Assembly (NCBI GenBank): GCA_964638895.1
Contig: CAZWYY010000002.1
Span: 1-64,000, forward strand
DNA length: 64,000 bases
Reading direction: 5' to 3'
From: JAFGGG01 sp964638895
Lineage (GTDB): Bacteria > Spirochaetota > Spirochaetia > SZUA-6 > RPPD01
The notes below the pieces were generated by a model, which was given only the letters and a program-made list of their open reading frames with translations, made no database searches and was not told where the DNA came from. Shown here piece after piece: positions 16,803-25,062 of the stretch (the first letter of the stretch is position 1; each line of letters begins with the position of its first letter). A program made the translations under genes and the position numbers.

Positions 16803-17681
16803 ATGTCGGCCATGAAATCTTACATCACAATAACCAGCCTCAGGCGCTGTCTTCCCCTGCTGATCTGCGTGCTGTTACTGGGCTGCAGGCCGAGGGTGTT
16901 TAATGAGAATATTCTGGAAACCCTGGCCCAAATGAAGGATTTTACCTATAAGAATAAACCCGTGCCCAAACAGACTATTGAAGAGATAAAAAACACAATT
17001 CTCATGTTTGAAAAAAATATTGAGGATGCGGCCAAAGCAAAAGGCGAGCTGGCCCTGTATTATAAGATGTTGGCAAATAAATTTCTGGAGATCGAGGATT
17101 TGAAGCAGGCAATTGCCAACCTGAAACAACGGCAGGAGGAGGCACCCGCGCAGAACACGGAAGGCTATGTGGATGTGCTGATCGTTAAATATGTGAACGA
17201 ACAGATGTACAACGAGGCCCTCATTAACCTGAGACTGGCCATAGATATTACGCCGGAGAACCCCATTTTATTCGAATTGGCGGGAAGCTGCGCGGCGCAC
17301 ATGGCCAAGGCCATGGTGGCCGCGGACCAGCAGGCCGGGCGGCAGACCCTGTTCGGCGATTCCTACTCTTATTATATGCGCGCTACCCAGCTTGATCCCG
17401 GCTATGTGGACGCGCTCAAGGGGTTGGCCGTACTTCTGATCTTCGAGCTTGATAGGGCGCCGGAGGCCGAGCAGTACCTGCTGCGTATACTTGATAAGGA
17501 AAAGAAAAATACCGAGGCCATGGCCCTGCTGGGCAGGGTGTATTACCAGGAACAGCGCTACGAAGACGCGCTGGCCCAGTATGAGCAAATCGAGTCCCTT
17601 ACCACAAACCAGGTAATGAAGGATGAGGCCGCGAAAAACATAGAGATCATAAAGGAAAAAGCGCATGAGCAGTCACAATGA
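16803..17681 (+). CDS. TPR-repeat lipoprotein
   Basis: A hydrophobic leader ends in a lipobox (CVLLLGC, Cys28), so the protein is probably lipid-anchored. Downstream there are several TPR-like helical repeats (residues about 60-285: YKMLANKFLEIEDLKQAIANL, ALLGRVYYQEQRYEDALAQYEQ). TPRs usually mediate protein-protein contacts. It lies between xerD and dprA, overlapping dprA by 17 bases. I know of uncharacterised TPR proteins near dprA/topA in treponemes, but cannot assign a function. Confidence 0.75.
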   Translation: MSAMKSYITITSLRRCLPLLICVLLLGCRPRVFNENILETLAQMKDFTYKNKPVPKQTIEEIKNTILMFEKNIEDAAKAKGELALYYKMLANKFLEIEDLKQAIANLKQRQEEAPAQNTEGYVDVLIVKYVNEQMYNEALINLRLAIDITPENPILFELAGSCAAHMAKAMVAADQQAGRQTLFGDSYSYYMRATQLDPGYVDALKGLAVLLIFELDRAPEAEQYLLRILDKEKKNTEAMALLGRVYYQEQRYEDALAQYEQIESLTTNQVMKDEAAKNIEIIKEKAHEQSQ

Positions 17682-18711
17682 CATACTTTATCTGGCGATC
17701 AACAGGATCCCCTTTTTAAAGCCCAGGGAGAAGCTGCTGCTGGCCGGTGTAATTTCCTCAACGGAAGAGTTCTTAAGGTTTTCACGACGGGATCTTTTGC
17801 AAACCTTGGGCCGGAACATAAAGACACCGAGCTTCAGGCCGGAGCTTTTCGTGCGCCTGGCCGAATGTGATAAAAAATACTTGACGAAAGCGAATATTAA
17901 ATACACTTTTTACAAAGAAGGGGGTTATCCCGGGCAGCTGGCCGAGATTTATGATCCGCCCCTGGTGCTGTACTACCGGGGCCGCGGGATCAGGCAGGAT
18001 CTGGCGCTGGCGGCCGTGGTGGGTACCAGGAAACCCACGGGAGAGGCGCTGATGCGCGCCTTTTCACTGGGCGTAGAGCTTTCCGCGGCCCGCGTGGGCG
18101 TTGTGTCGGGGCTGGCCAGGGGTATAGATACGGCCGCGCATAAGGGAACCGTGTCCATCGGCGGTTACGCACTGGCCGTTCTGGGTAACGGCATAGACAT
18201 GGTATACCCGGCTTCAAGCAAGCCCACGGCCATAAAGATCCTTGAGGAGGGCGGGTGCCTGGTCAGCGAGTACCCTCCCGGCGTGCTTCCGCAAAAGTAT
18301 CATTTCCCGGAGCGAAACCGCATCATCAGCGGTTTGTCAACGGCGGTCGTGGTGGTGCAAGCACCCGCCCGGTCGGGAGCCCTGATTACCGCGGACTTTG
18401 CCCTAGACCAGGGCAGGGAGTTGTTCGTGCATTCAGTGGGCCTGGAAAGCGCCGCGGGCCGTGGAACGCGCCGGCTGCATGAGCAGGGCGCGACCGTCAT
18501 AGACAACGCCTATCCCGTGGTCAGGGAGCTCCGGGGAACACGAAGCGAGACGGTGCCGGCCGCACACCCGGCAGCGCAAAGCGTACGGACGGCGCGGCGG
18601 GCGGGTGTCGATAACGAACCTGGGCCCGGAGTCTCGCTCGCCCGGCTGATGGAGCTGGAGCTTGACGAAAAAATATCCGTATACAACGGAGACTATTATC
18701 GGAGTGAGTAG
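17665..18711 (+). CDS. dprA: DNA-processing protein DprA
   Basis: The Rossmann-like DprA/Smf core is clear: YDPPLVLYYRGRG, AVVGTRKPTGEAL, VVSGLARGIDTAAHKGTV, AVLGNGIDMVYPASSK, SEYPPGVLPQKYHFPERNRIISGLS and APARSGALITADFALDQGRELF. DprA loads RecA on incoming single-stranded DNA during transformation. The 348-residue form has a short poorly conserved C-terminus (from about 290), perhaps a remnant winged-helix region. It ends directly before the topA start (TAG-ATG, no gap). Confidence 0.92.
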   Translation: MSSHNDILYLAINRIPFLKPREKLLLAGVISSTEEFLRFSRRDLLQTLGRNIKTPSFRPELFVRLAECDKKYLTKANIKYTFYKEGGYPGQLAEIYDPPLVLYYRGRGIRQDLALAAVVGTRKPTGEALMRAFSLGVELSAARVGVVSGLARGIDTAAHKGTVSIGGYALAVLGNGIDMVYPASSKPTAIKILEEGGCLVSEYPPGVLPQKYHFPERNRIISGLSTAVVVVQAPARSGALITADFALDQGRELFVHSVGLESAAGRGTRRLHEQGATVIDNAYPVVRELRGTRSETVPAAHPAAQSVRTARRAGVDNEPGPGVSLARLMELELDEKISVYNGDYYRSE

Positions 18712-20859
18712 ATGAAACAGAATGGGAATATTCTGCTGATTGTGGAATCACCGGCCAAGGCCCGTACCATAGAGAAGTACCTTGGCAAAGGGTACCACGT
18801 GGAGGCGTCGATGGGGCACCTGATCGATCTGCCCAAATCACGCCTGGCCGTGGACGTGGAGCATGAGTTTGCCCCGGAATATATTACGGTGCGCGGAAAG
18901 GCCAAGATTTTAAAGAGCCTGGTAAAGCAGGCCAAAAATACGGAAAAAATTCTCTTGGCCTCGGATAACGACCGTGAGGGGGAGGCCATCTCCTTTCATA
19001 TCAAAAACGCGATCCTGCGCAAGTATCCGCACCTGAGCTTCGAGCGCATTGTGTTTAACGAGATTACGCCGGACGCCATTAGGGAGGCCATCAAGGAGCC
19101 CAGGGACATAGACCAGGATAAGGTAAACGCCCAGAAGGCCCGGCGCATCTTAGACCGGCTGGTGGGATACCATCTGTCGCCTATTCTCTGGGCCAAGGTC
19201 AAGAACGGGCTTTCGGCCGGAAGGGTGCAGTCCGTGGCCCTACACCTGCTGTGTGAACGCGAGAAGCAGGTGGAAGAGTTTATCCCGGAGGAGTACTGGT
19301 CCTTGAAGGCCCTGCTCAAGAAGAAGAGCAGAGGGTTTGAGGCGCTGCTGGTTGAGTATAAAGGGGAAAAACCACAACTCACATCACGGGCGGATGTGGA
19401 AAACATCATAAAGGAGCTTAACGACAAAGATTTTATCGTAAAAAACATAAAGAACACGGAAAAGGTCATAAGGCCAAAGGCCCCCTTTACCACGTCCAAG
19501 CTGCAGCAGGCCGCGGCCAACCGGCTGGGGTTTACCTCGCGCAAGACAATGCGCGTGGCCCAGCAGTTGTACGAAGGCATAAACATCGGCAGCGACCGCG
19601 TGGGTCTGATTACCTATATGCGCACCGATTCCACACGGATCGCGGGCAGCGCGCTCACCGCGGCGCGTGAGTTCATCAAACGGCACTATGAAAATGAGCT
19701 GCCGGAGAGCGCCAACATCTACAGCCCGGCCAAGGGCGCGCAGGATGCGCACGAGGCCATCCGCCCCACATATATAGACAAAACGCCGGAGTCCATAAGG
19801 CAGAGTCTGACCGCCGAACAGTTCAAACTGTACTCAATAATCTGGGAGCAGTTTATGGCCTCCCAGATGAAGCCGGCCAGATTGCTTACCACCTCGGTGG
19901 ATATTACGGCCGGGGAAGCGGTGTTCAGGGTATCGAGCACCAAGATTGTTGAACAGGGCTTTCAGAAGGTGTTGCACATTCTGGCCTCCAGGGAAAAGAA
20001 GACGTTGCTGCCGCAGCTTACGACGGGCGAACGGGTCGAGTGCACGGGGTTCGAGCCGGAACAGCATTTTACCTCCGGTCCCTCCCGCTTCACGGACGCG
20101 TCCATCATCAAGACCCTCGAGGAAAAGGGCATCGGCAGGCCATCCACCTATGCGCCCATCATCTCGGTGCTGCTGGACCGCTATTACGTGGTGCGGAAAA
20201 ACAAACAGCTTGTGCCCACAACCTTGGGCAGAATCATCGACGGCATGTTAATACGCTCATTCCCGGATATTCTTAATGTCAACTTTACCGCCCAAATGGA
20301 AAGCAGGCTTGATAGAATAGAGGAGCATGACCGTGAATGGGTGGCCATGTTACGGGATTTTTATGGGCCCTTTAAAAAACAAGTGGATCATGTCATGGAA
20401 ACCCTGGAGTCCATCAAGGGTGTGCTGGATGAAGAGACCGATTTTGTGTGTGAAAAATGCGGCAGAAAGATGATCAAAAAGCTGGGACGCTTCGGCTTTT
20501 TCTTGGCCTGCTCCGGGTTTCCCGAGTGCCGGAACACCAAATCCGTGCCCCTGGCCGACTGCCCGCGCGACAACTGCAACGGGCAGATCATTACGCGCCG
20601 CAGGCAGGGCGGCAGGGGAAGGGAGTTTTACGGCTGCACCAACTACCCGGAATGCGATTTTATCACGCACTTCAAGCCCTTAAGCCAGAACTGTCCCAAG
20701 TGCGGTAAGTTTTTGGTGGAAAAAACCGATAAAAAGTTCGGCTTTATCAAGGCATGCATCAATCCGGAATGCGATTACCTGCATACGGTGGAAGAATACG
20801 CGCCGGAGAAAAACGGGGAAACAAACAACAATGATGAAGAGTCACGAAACAGTGCATAA
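18712..20859 (+). CDS. topA: DNA topoisomerase I
   Basis: A 715-residue type IA topoisomerase. The Toprim domain begins LLIVESPAKARTIEKYLG and contains ASDNDREGEAISFHI. The active-site Tyr is in RVGLITYMRTDSTRI (Tyr302). RPSTYAPIISVLLDR belongs to the core. The C-terminus holds three zinc-ribbon-like repeats (CEKCGRKM...CSGFPEC, CPRDNCNG...CTNYPEC, CPKCGKFL...CINPEC). It relaxes negative supercoils. The end overlaps xerC by 29 bases, so expression is probably coupled. Confidence 0.96.
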   Translation: MKQNGNILLIVESPAKARTIEKYLGKGYHVEASMGHLIDLPKSRLAVDVEHEFAPEYITVRGKAKILKSLVKQAKNTEKILLASDNDREGEAISFHIKNAILRKYPHLSFERIVFNEITPDAIREAIKEPRDIDQDKVNAQKARRILDRLVGYHLSPILWAKVKNGLSAGRVQSVALHLLCEREKQVEEFIPEEYWSLKALLKKKSRGFEALLVEYKGEKPQLTSRADVENIIKELNDKDFIVKNIKNTEKVIRPKAPFTTSKLQQAAANRLGFTSRKTMRVAQQLYEGINIGSDRVGLITYMRTDSTRIAGSALTAAREFIKRHYENELPESANIYSPAKGAQDAHEAIRPTYIDKTPESIRQSLTAEQFKLYSIIWEQFMASQMKPARLLTTSVDITAGEAVFRVSSTKIVEQGFQKVLHILASREKKTLLPQLTTGERVECTGFEPEQHFTSGPSRFTDASIIKTLEEKGIGRPSTYAPIISVLLDRYYVVRKNKQLVPTTLGRIIDGMLIRSFPDILNVNFTAQMESRLDRIEEHDREWVAMLRDFYGPFKKQVDHVMETLESIKGVLDEETDFVCEKCGRKMIKKLGRFGFFLACSGFPECRNTKSVPLADCPRDNCNGQIITRRRQGGRGREFYGCTNYPECDFITHFKPLSQNCPKCGKFLVEKTDKKFGFIKACINPECDYLHTVEEYAPEKNGETNNNDEESRNSA

Positions 20860-21769
20860 ACAGTACATGGAGTATTTAAAGGGCGTAAGGAAACTGTCAC
20901 CCCATACCATAGACGCCTATGCCTTGGACTTCAGGCAGTTTGCGCAGTTTCTTAAAGACGCGGGCTGCGACGAGGATGCCCTGGGTGTACAGGAAGTGCG
21001 CGCCTTTGTTTCCGATCTTTCCCGCAGTGGGCTTTCCTCAAAATCAATCAACCGGGTCATCTCCTCGCTGCGCAGTTATTACCGCTTCAAACAGCGCTAC
21101 GGCTACTGCCGCACGAACCCTTTTAAAAGCATCAAGTGCCTCAGGGTGGACAGGTGGTTGCCGGTCTTCCTGTTCGAGGAGGAGGTGGAGGAGTTTTTAA
21201 ACATTCCCGCAACGGATTTTATCTCCTTCCGGGACAAGCTGATTTTTGAGTTTCTCTACTCCACGGGCTGCCGTGTGGCCGAGGCCGCGGCCATAGACCT
21301 GCTGGATATCAACATCAAAGAGCACATGGTAAAGGTAAAGGGCAAGGGCGGCAAGGAAAGGCTCGTGTACCTGGGCAGGGGAGCGGCGGGCACGCTGCTT
21401 GAATATATCCCGCGGCGAAAAGCGTATCTTGCGGGGATGAAAAACGCGGACGGCCGTGCGCTTTTTATCAACAAAAACGGGGGCAGGCTTACCACACGCG
21501 GCATACGTGATGTGGTGTACAAACACCTGGACGCGGGCACCTGCGCCAAAAAGGTAAGCCCCCATACCTTCAGGCACAGCTTTGCCACGCATATCTTGAA
21601 CCGGGGCGCGGATATCCGGGTGGTGCAGGAGCTCTTGGGTCATGCCAATATTTCCACCACCCAGGTATACACACACGTTGGTGTGGAAAAACTGAAATCC
21701 ATTTACAGAAACAGCCATCCGCATGCCAGGATGAAAGGCGATATTGAGGAAGGAGAGGAAATACAATGA
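20831..21769 (+). CDS. xerC: Tyrosine recombinase XerC
   Basis: The 312-residue enzyme has the catalytic set Arg in TGCRVAEAAAID, Lys in GKGGKERLVYLG, HTFRHSFATHILNRG, LGHANISTTQ and Tyr in VYTHVG. The order topA-xerC-hslV-hslU is common in bacteria and identifies this copy as XerC. It would act with XerD at dif to resolve chromosome dimers. It overlaps topA at the start and hslV (ATGA) at the end. Confidence 0.9.
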   Translation: MMKSHETVHKQYMEYLKGVRKLSPHTIDAYALDFRQFAQFLKDAGCDEDALGVQEVRAFVSDLSRSGLSSKSINRVISSLRSYYRFKQRYGYCRTNPFKSIKCLRVDRWLPVFLFEEEVEEFLNIPATDFISFRDKLIFEFLYSTGCRVAEAAAIDLLDINIKEHMVKVKGKGGKERLVYLGRGAAGTLLEYIPRRKAYLAGMKNADGRALFINKNGGRLTTRGIRDVVYKHLDAGTCAKKVSPHTFRHSFATHILNRGADIRVVQELLGHANISTTQVYTHVGVEKLKSIYRNSHPHARMKGDIEEGEEIQ

Positions 21770-22299
21770 AGCGATTTCACGGAACGACCATTCTTGCGGT
21801 GTTAATAGACGGTAAACTGGCTATCGGCGGAGACGGCCAGGTGACCCTGGCGAATACCGTCATGAAGTCCAATGCGCGCAAGGTGCGCGCCATCTATGAC
21901 GGGAAGATACTTGTGGGTTTCGCGGGGGCGACAGCTGACGCCTTTACCCTGTTCGAGCGCTTCGAGGGAAAAGTAAAGGAGTATTCCGGAGACCTGCTGC
22001 GGGCGGCGGTGGAGCTTGCCAAGGACTGGAGAACCGATAGGATGCTGCGCAGGCTGGAGGCCATGCTCCTGGTGGGGGACAAGAAAAAAATATTATTGAT
22101 TTCGGGAACCGGAGACGTGGTTGAGCCGGAAAGGGGCGTGATCGGTATCGGTTCCGGCGGAAACTACGCGTACGCCGCGGCCTTGGCCTACCTGGACTCG
22201 TCCGATATGTCCGCCAGGGAGATCGTGGAAAAATCATTGAAAATTGCGGCCGGAATATGTATCTATACAAATGAAGAAATCATCGTGGAGGAATTATAA
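21766..22299 (+). CDS. hslV: HslV (ClpQ) proteasome-like protease subunit
   Basis: The 177-residue protein has HGTTILAVLIDGKLAIGGDGQVTL. The first Thr of TTI is the catalytic N-terminal nucleophile after removal of a six-residue propeptide. GFAGATADAFTLFERFE and AIGSGGNYA-like GIGSGGNYAYAAALAYL are family blocks. HslV forms a double ring capped by the HslU ATPase and degrades unfolded or regulatory proteins. Its stop overlaps the hslU start by one base. Confidence 0.95.
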   Translation: MKRFHGTTILAVLIDGKLAIGGDGQVTLANTVMKSNARKVRAIYDGKILVGFAGATADAFTLFERFEGKVKEYSGDLLRAAVELAKDWRTDRMLRRLEAMLLVGDKKKILLISGTGDVVEPERGVIGIGSGGNYAYAAALAYLDSSDMSAREIVEKSLKIAAGICIYTNEEIIVEEL

Positions 22300-23693
22300 T
22301 GGATATTGATACCGATAAGATGACCCCGAAGGAGATCGTCGCCTCACTTGATAAATATATCATCGGGCAGGAAAAGGCCAAGCGCGCCGTGGCCATCGCC
22401 CTGCGCAACAGGTACCGGCGTACCAAGCTGCCGGAAGAGCTCAAAGACGAGGTGGCGCCCAAGAATATCATCATGATCGGGCCTACCGGGGTGGGAAAAA
22501 CCGAAATAGCCCGCAGGCTGTCCAAACTTACGGGAGCACCGTTCATCAAGGTGGAGGCCACCAAGTACACGGAGGTGGGCTACGTGGGCCGGGACGTGGA
22601 GTCCATGGTCAGAGATCTGGTCTCGGTGGCCATTTCAATGGTCAAGGCCGAGTTCCAGGAGACCGTAAAGGCCGAAGCCGAAAAGAGGGCGGAGGAGGCC
22701 CTGCTGGACCTGCTTTTGCCCGGAAGCAACAAGCCCGTGGCCGGGTCATCGGCGGGAAAGATCAGTGGGGCGATTGCGGAAAACGCGGCGGCGCAGACGG
22801 AACAGGCGGCGCAGTCCTCCACCAGGGAGAAGTTCAGGGAAAAACTGCGCAACGGCGAGCTGGACGACAAGCTGGTGGAGGTAAACATCACCAAACAGGC
22901 CTTTCCGTCCATTGAGATCTTCTCCGGAACCAGTTTCGAGGAGATGGATATAAACATCGGGGGCAACCTCTCAAACCTGCTGGGGGGGCGGAAAAAGAAA
23001 AAACGGGTTTCCGTAAAGCAGGCCAGGGAAATCCTTTTGGCCGAGGAGCGTGACAAACTCATAGATATGGACCGGGTGTCCGAGATCGCCAAGGAGCGGA
23101 CGGAGCAGATGGGTATCATCTTTATCGACGAGCTGGATAAGATCGCCTCCACCCAGAACAAGACCGGGGTGGACGTTTCACGCGAGGGCGTACAGCGCGA
23201 TATTCTGCCCATCGTCGAGGGTTCCAAGGTCACCACGCGCTACGGCATCATAGACACGGCGCACATCCTGTTCATCGCGGCCGGGGCCTTTCATATGACC
23301 AAACCCTCGGACCTTATCCCCGAGCTCCAGGGGCGCTTCCCGCTGCGCGTGGAGCTCTCCGCGCTTACCAGTGATGATTTCAAGAAAATCCTCACCCAAC
23401 CCAAAAACGCGCTGATCAAACAATACGAGGAGCTTTTAAAAACCGAGGATGTAACGCTGAAGTTTGAGCAGGAGGCTATAGACCGGATTTCGGAGATCGC
23501 CACGGAGGTGAACTCCAGCACCGAGAATATCGGGGCGCGCCGGCTGCATACCATCATGGAAAACCTGTTGGAGGAGGTGTCCTTTCACGCTCCGGACCTT
23601 AAAGGCCAGACCATTGATATTACCAGGAAGTATGTGGACGACAAGCTGGGAGACATTATAGAAGACAGGGACGTCACCCGCTATATATTGTAA
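22299..23693 (+). CDS. hslU: HslU (ClpY) ATPase of the HslUV protease
   Basis: This AAA+ unfoldase (464 residues) has MTPKEIVASLDKYIIGQEKAK, Walker A GPTGVGKTEIARRL, Walker B IIFIDELDKIA, sensor-2 in STENIGARRLHTIMENLLEE, and the C-terminal tail YVDDKLGDIIEDRDVTRYIL that inserts into HslV. The intermediate I-domain (about 115-235) is present. It uses ATP to unfold and feed substrates to HslV. The flagellar run begins 70 bases downstream. Confidence 0.95.
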   Translation: MDIDTDKMTPKEIVASLDKYIIGQEKAKRAVAIALRNRYRRTKLPEELKDEVAPKNIIMIGPTGVGKTEIARRLSKLTGAPFIKVEATKYTEVGYVGRDVESMVRDLVSVAISMVKAEFQETVKAEAEKRAEEALLDLLLPGSNKPVAGSSAGKISGAIAENAAAQTEQAAQSSTREKFREKLRNGELDDKLVEVNITKQAFPSIEIFSGTSFEEMDINIGGNLSNLLGGRKKKKRVSVKQAREILLAEERDKLIDMDRVSEIAKERTEQMGIIFIDELDKIASTQNKTGVDVSREGVQRDILPIVEGSKVTTRYGIIDTAHILFIAAGAFHMTKPSDLIPELQGRFPLRVELSALTSDDFKKILTQPKNALIKQYEELLKTEDVTLKFEQEAIDRISEIATEVNSSTENIGARRLHTIMENLLEEVSFHAPDLKGQTIDITRKYVDDKLGDIIEDRDVTRYIL

Positions 23694-23710
23694 ACAAAGA
23701 GGCGGATAGG

Positions 23711-23745
23711 CCTAAGTTCGGGCCGTGTTTCAACCGAAACTTAGG
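23711..23745 (+). promoter_or_regulatory. Inverted repeat between hslU and flgB
   Basis: CCTAAGTTCGG (23711-23721) pairs with CCGAAACTTAGG (23734-23745) with one bulged base around a 12-base loop. No T-run follows, so it is not a standard terminator. It ends just before the flgB ribosome site TAAGGAGG and may affect processing or translation at the border of the two gene groups. Confidence 0.5.
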
Positions 23746-23763
23746 TAAGGAGGAAAAAAGGGA

Positions 23764-24183
23764 ATGTATTATACACCGGCTTTTGAAAAAAATTTGAACA
23801 TGCTGCAAAAGAGCCTGGACGCCTCGCTCCTGCGCTATAACGTGATCGCAAATAATATCGCGAACTCGGAAACACCCAACTTCAAGCGTTCGGTGGTGAA
23901 CTTCGAGGCCCAGTTGAAGCGCGCGCTTGACGCCGAAAAGGTAAAACCCTCTTTTCCCGGGAAGCTGAAATTCAAACGGGGTGTATCGTTCTTTACGCCC
24001 AAGACATACAGGGACGTGGAGCCCAAGGTGGTGCTTGATTATCTGACCACCGCCAAGAACAACGGGAACAACGTGGACATCGACGAAGAGATGATGAACG
24101 CGGTTTCCACGCAGCTACAGTACCAGACAATGCTGCAGGCGGTAAACAGCGAGTTCATGCGCCTGAATATGGTGCTGAGATAG
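23764..24183 (+). CDS. flgB: Flagellar proximal rod protein FlgB
   Basis: The 139-residue protein has the rod-family N-terminal block RYNVIANNIANSETPNFKRSVVNFEAQL and C-terminal VDIDEEMMNAVSTQLQYQTMLQAVNSEF. FlgB forms the base of the rod next to FliE. It leads the conserved flgB-flgC-fliE group and has a strong TAAGGAGG site. In spirochaetes the filaments lie in the periplasm. Confidence 0.94.
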   Translation: MYYTPAFEKNLNMLQKSLDASLLRYNVIANNIANSETPNFKRSVVNFEAQLKRALDAEKVKPSFPGKLKFKRGVSFFTPKTYRDVEPKVVLDYLTTAKNNGNNVDIDEEMMNAVSTQLQYQTMLQAVNSEFMRLNMVLR

Positions 24184-24197
24184 AAGGAGAGAGTTGA

Positions 24198-24656
24198 ATG
24201 GGGATTTATACGGCGTTAAACACGGCGTCTTCCGGGCTGACCGCGGAACGCACACGCCTGGATGTCATCGCCGACAATCTTGCCAATGTCGATACCACGC
24301 GCACGCCTGAGGGCGGGCCGTTCAGGCGCAGCAGGGTGGTGTTCAGGCCGCGGGTTTCCCAGCCGTACTGGCGTAGCCCGTTCCTGCCCAAATACCTGGA
24401 GAACCAGATCGGTAGGGGAGTAAGGATCGTGGATATCCAGAAGGATTATATGTCCAAGCCCAGGCTGGTCTGGGACCCCACGCATCCGGACGCCATCAAG
24501 ACCGGACCGCAGAAGGGGTATGTCGAGTATCCGAACGTAAACGTGGTCAGTGAAATGGTCGATATGATATCCGCCTCACGCGCTTATGAGGCGAATGTTA
24601 CCATTATAAACGGCGCGAAAAGCATGTTCTTAAAGGCCTTGGAAGTAGGGAGGTAA
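24198..24656 (+). CDS. flgC: Flagellar proximal rod protein FlgC
   Basis: YTALNTASSGLTAERTRLDVIADNLANVDTT at the N-terminus and YPNVNVVSEMVDMISASRAYEANVTIINGAKSM at the C-terminus are the paired rod-protein motifs of FlgC. Length is 152 residues. It follows flgB by 14 bases with GAAGGAGAG as ribosome site, and precedes fliE by 3 bases. Confidence 0.95.
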   Translation: MGIYTALNTASSGLTAERTRLDVIADNLANVDTTRTPEGGPFRRSRVVFRPRVSQPYWRSPFLPKYLENQIGRGVRIVDIQKDYMSKPRLVWDPTHPDAIKTGPQKGYVEYPNVNVVSEMVDMISASRAYEANVTIINGAKSMFLKALEVGR

Positions 24657-24659
24657 TAG

Positions 24660-24998
24660 ATGCCGGGTTTTTATAATACATTTACATCGGGAGTTTTCAG
24701 ACACAAAACCGGGCCCATACAGGTGGAGCCCAAGTATTTCGAGCGCTTCGACCGGCAGAAGGCCGGGCAGGTAAAGGGTAAGGGCTTTGCCGAGACCCTG
24801 GCCGGCGCGCTGGGCGACGTAAACGATATGCAGATGAACGCGTACAATCTTACGCAAAAGTTTATCACGGAGCCGGGATCGGTCGATGTGCATGACCTTA
24901 CCCTGGGTATGGCCAAAGCCAATCTTTCACTGTCCATAACCAAGGCCATCTTCGACAGGGCGCTGCGCGCGTATAACGAGATTATTAACATAAGGTAA
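24660..24998 (+). CDS. fliE: Flagellar hook-basal body complex protein FliE
   Basis: The 112-residue product has FAETLAGALGDVNDMQMNAYNLTQKFITEPGSVDVHDLTLGMAKANLSLSITKAIFDRALRAYNEIINIR, read in parts, matching FliE, the adaptor joining the MS ring and export gate to the rod. Starts at ATG 24660 right after the flgC stop. An intergenic stretch with two hairpins separates it from fliF. Confidence 0.92.
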   Translation: MPGFYNTFTSGVFRHKTGPIQVEPKYFERFDRQKAGQVKGKGFAETLAGALGDVNDMQMNAYNLTQKFITEPGSVDVHDLTLGMAKANLSLSITKAIFDRALRAYNEIINIR

Positions 24999-25008
24999 AA
25001 AAGTAGCG

Positions 25009-25044
25009 GTTGAAGCAGTAAATTGCATCAACGGATTATTCCGT
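25009..25044 (+). promoter_or_regulatory. Two tandem hairpins before fliF
   Basis: GTTGAAGCA (25009-25017) pairs with TGCATCAAC (25024-25032) with one A-A mismatch. ACGGA (25031-25035) pairs with TCCGT (25040-25044). The second arm of the first overlaps the second hairpin by two bases. The fliF ribosome site AAGGGAGGGG starts 7 bases later, so the structures may tune fliF translation or mRNA processing. Confidence 0.4.
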
Positions 25045-25062
25045 TCATTAAAGGGAGGGGAA

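Noticed and set aside
15878..21769. Tyrosine recombinases as sign of an integrated element
   Set aside because: Both match Xer proteins in size and neighbourhood, and no attachment repeats or phage genes flank them.
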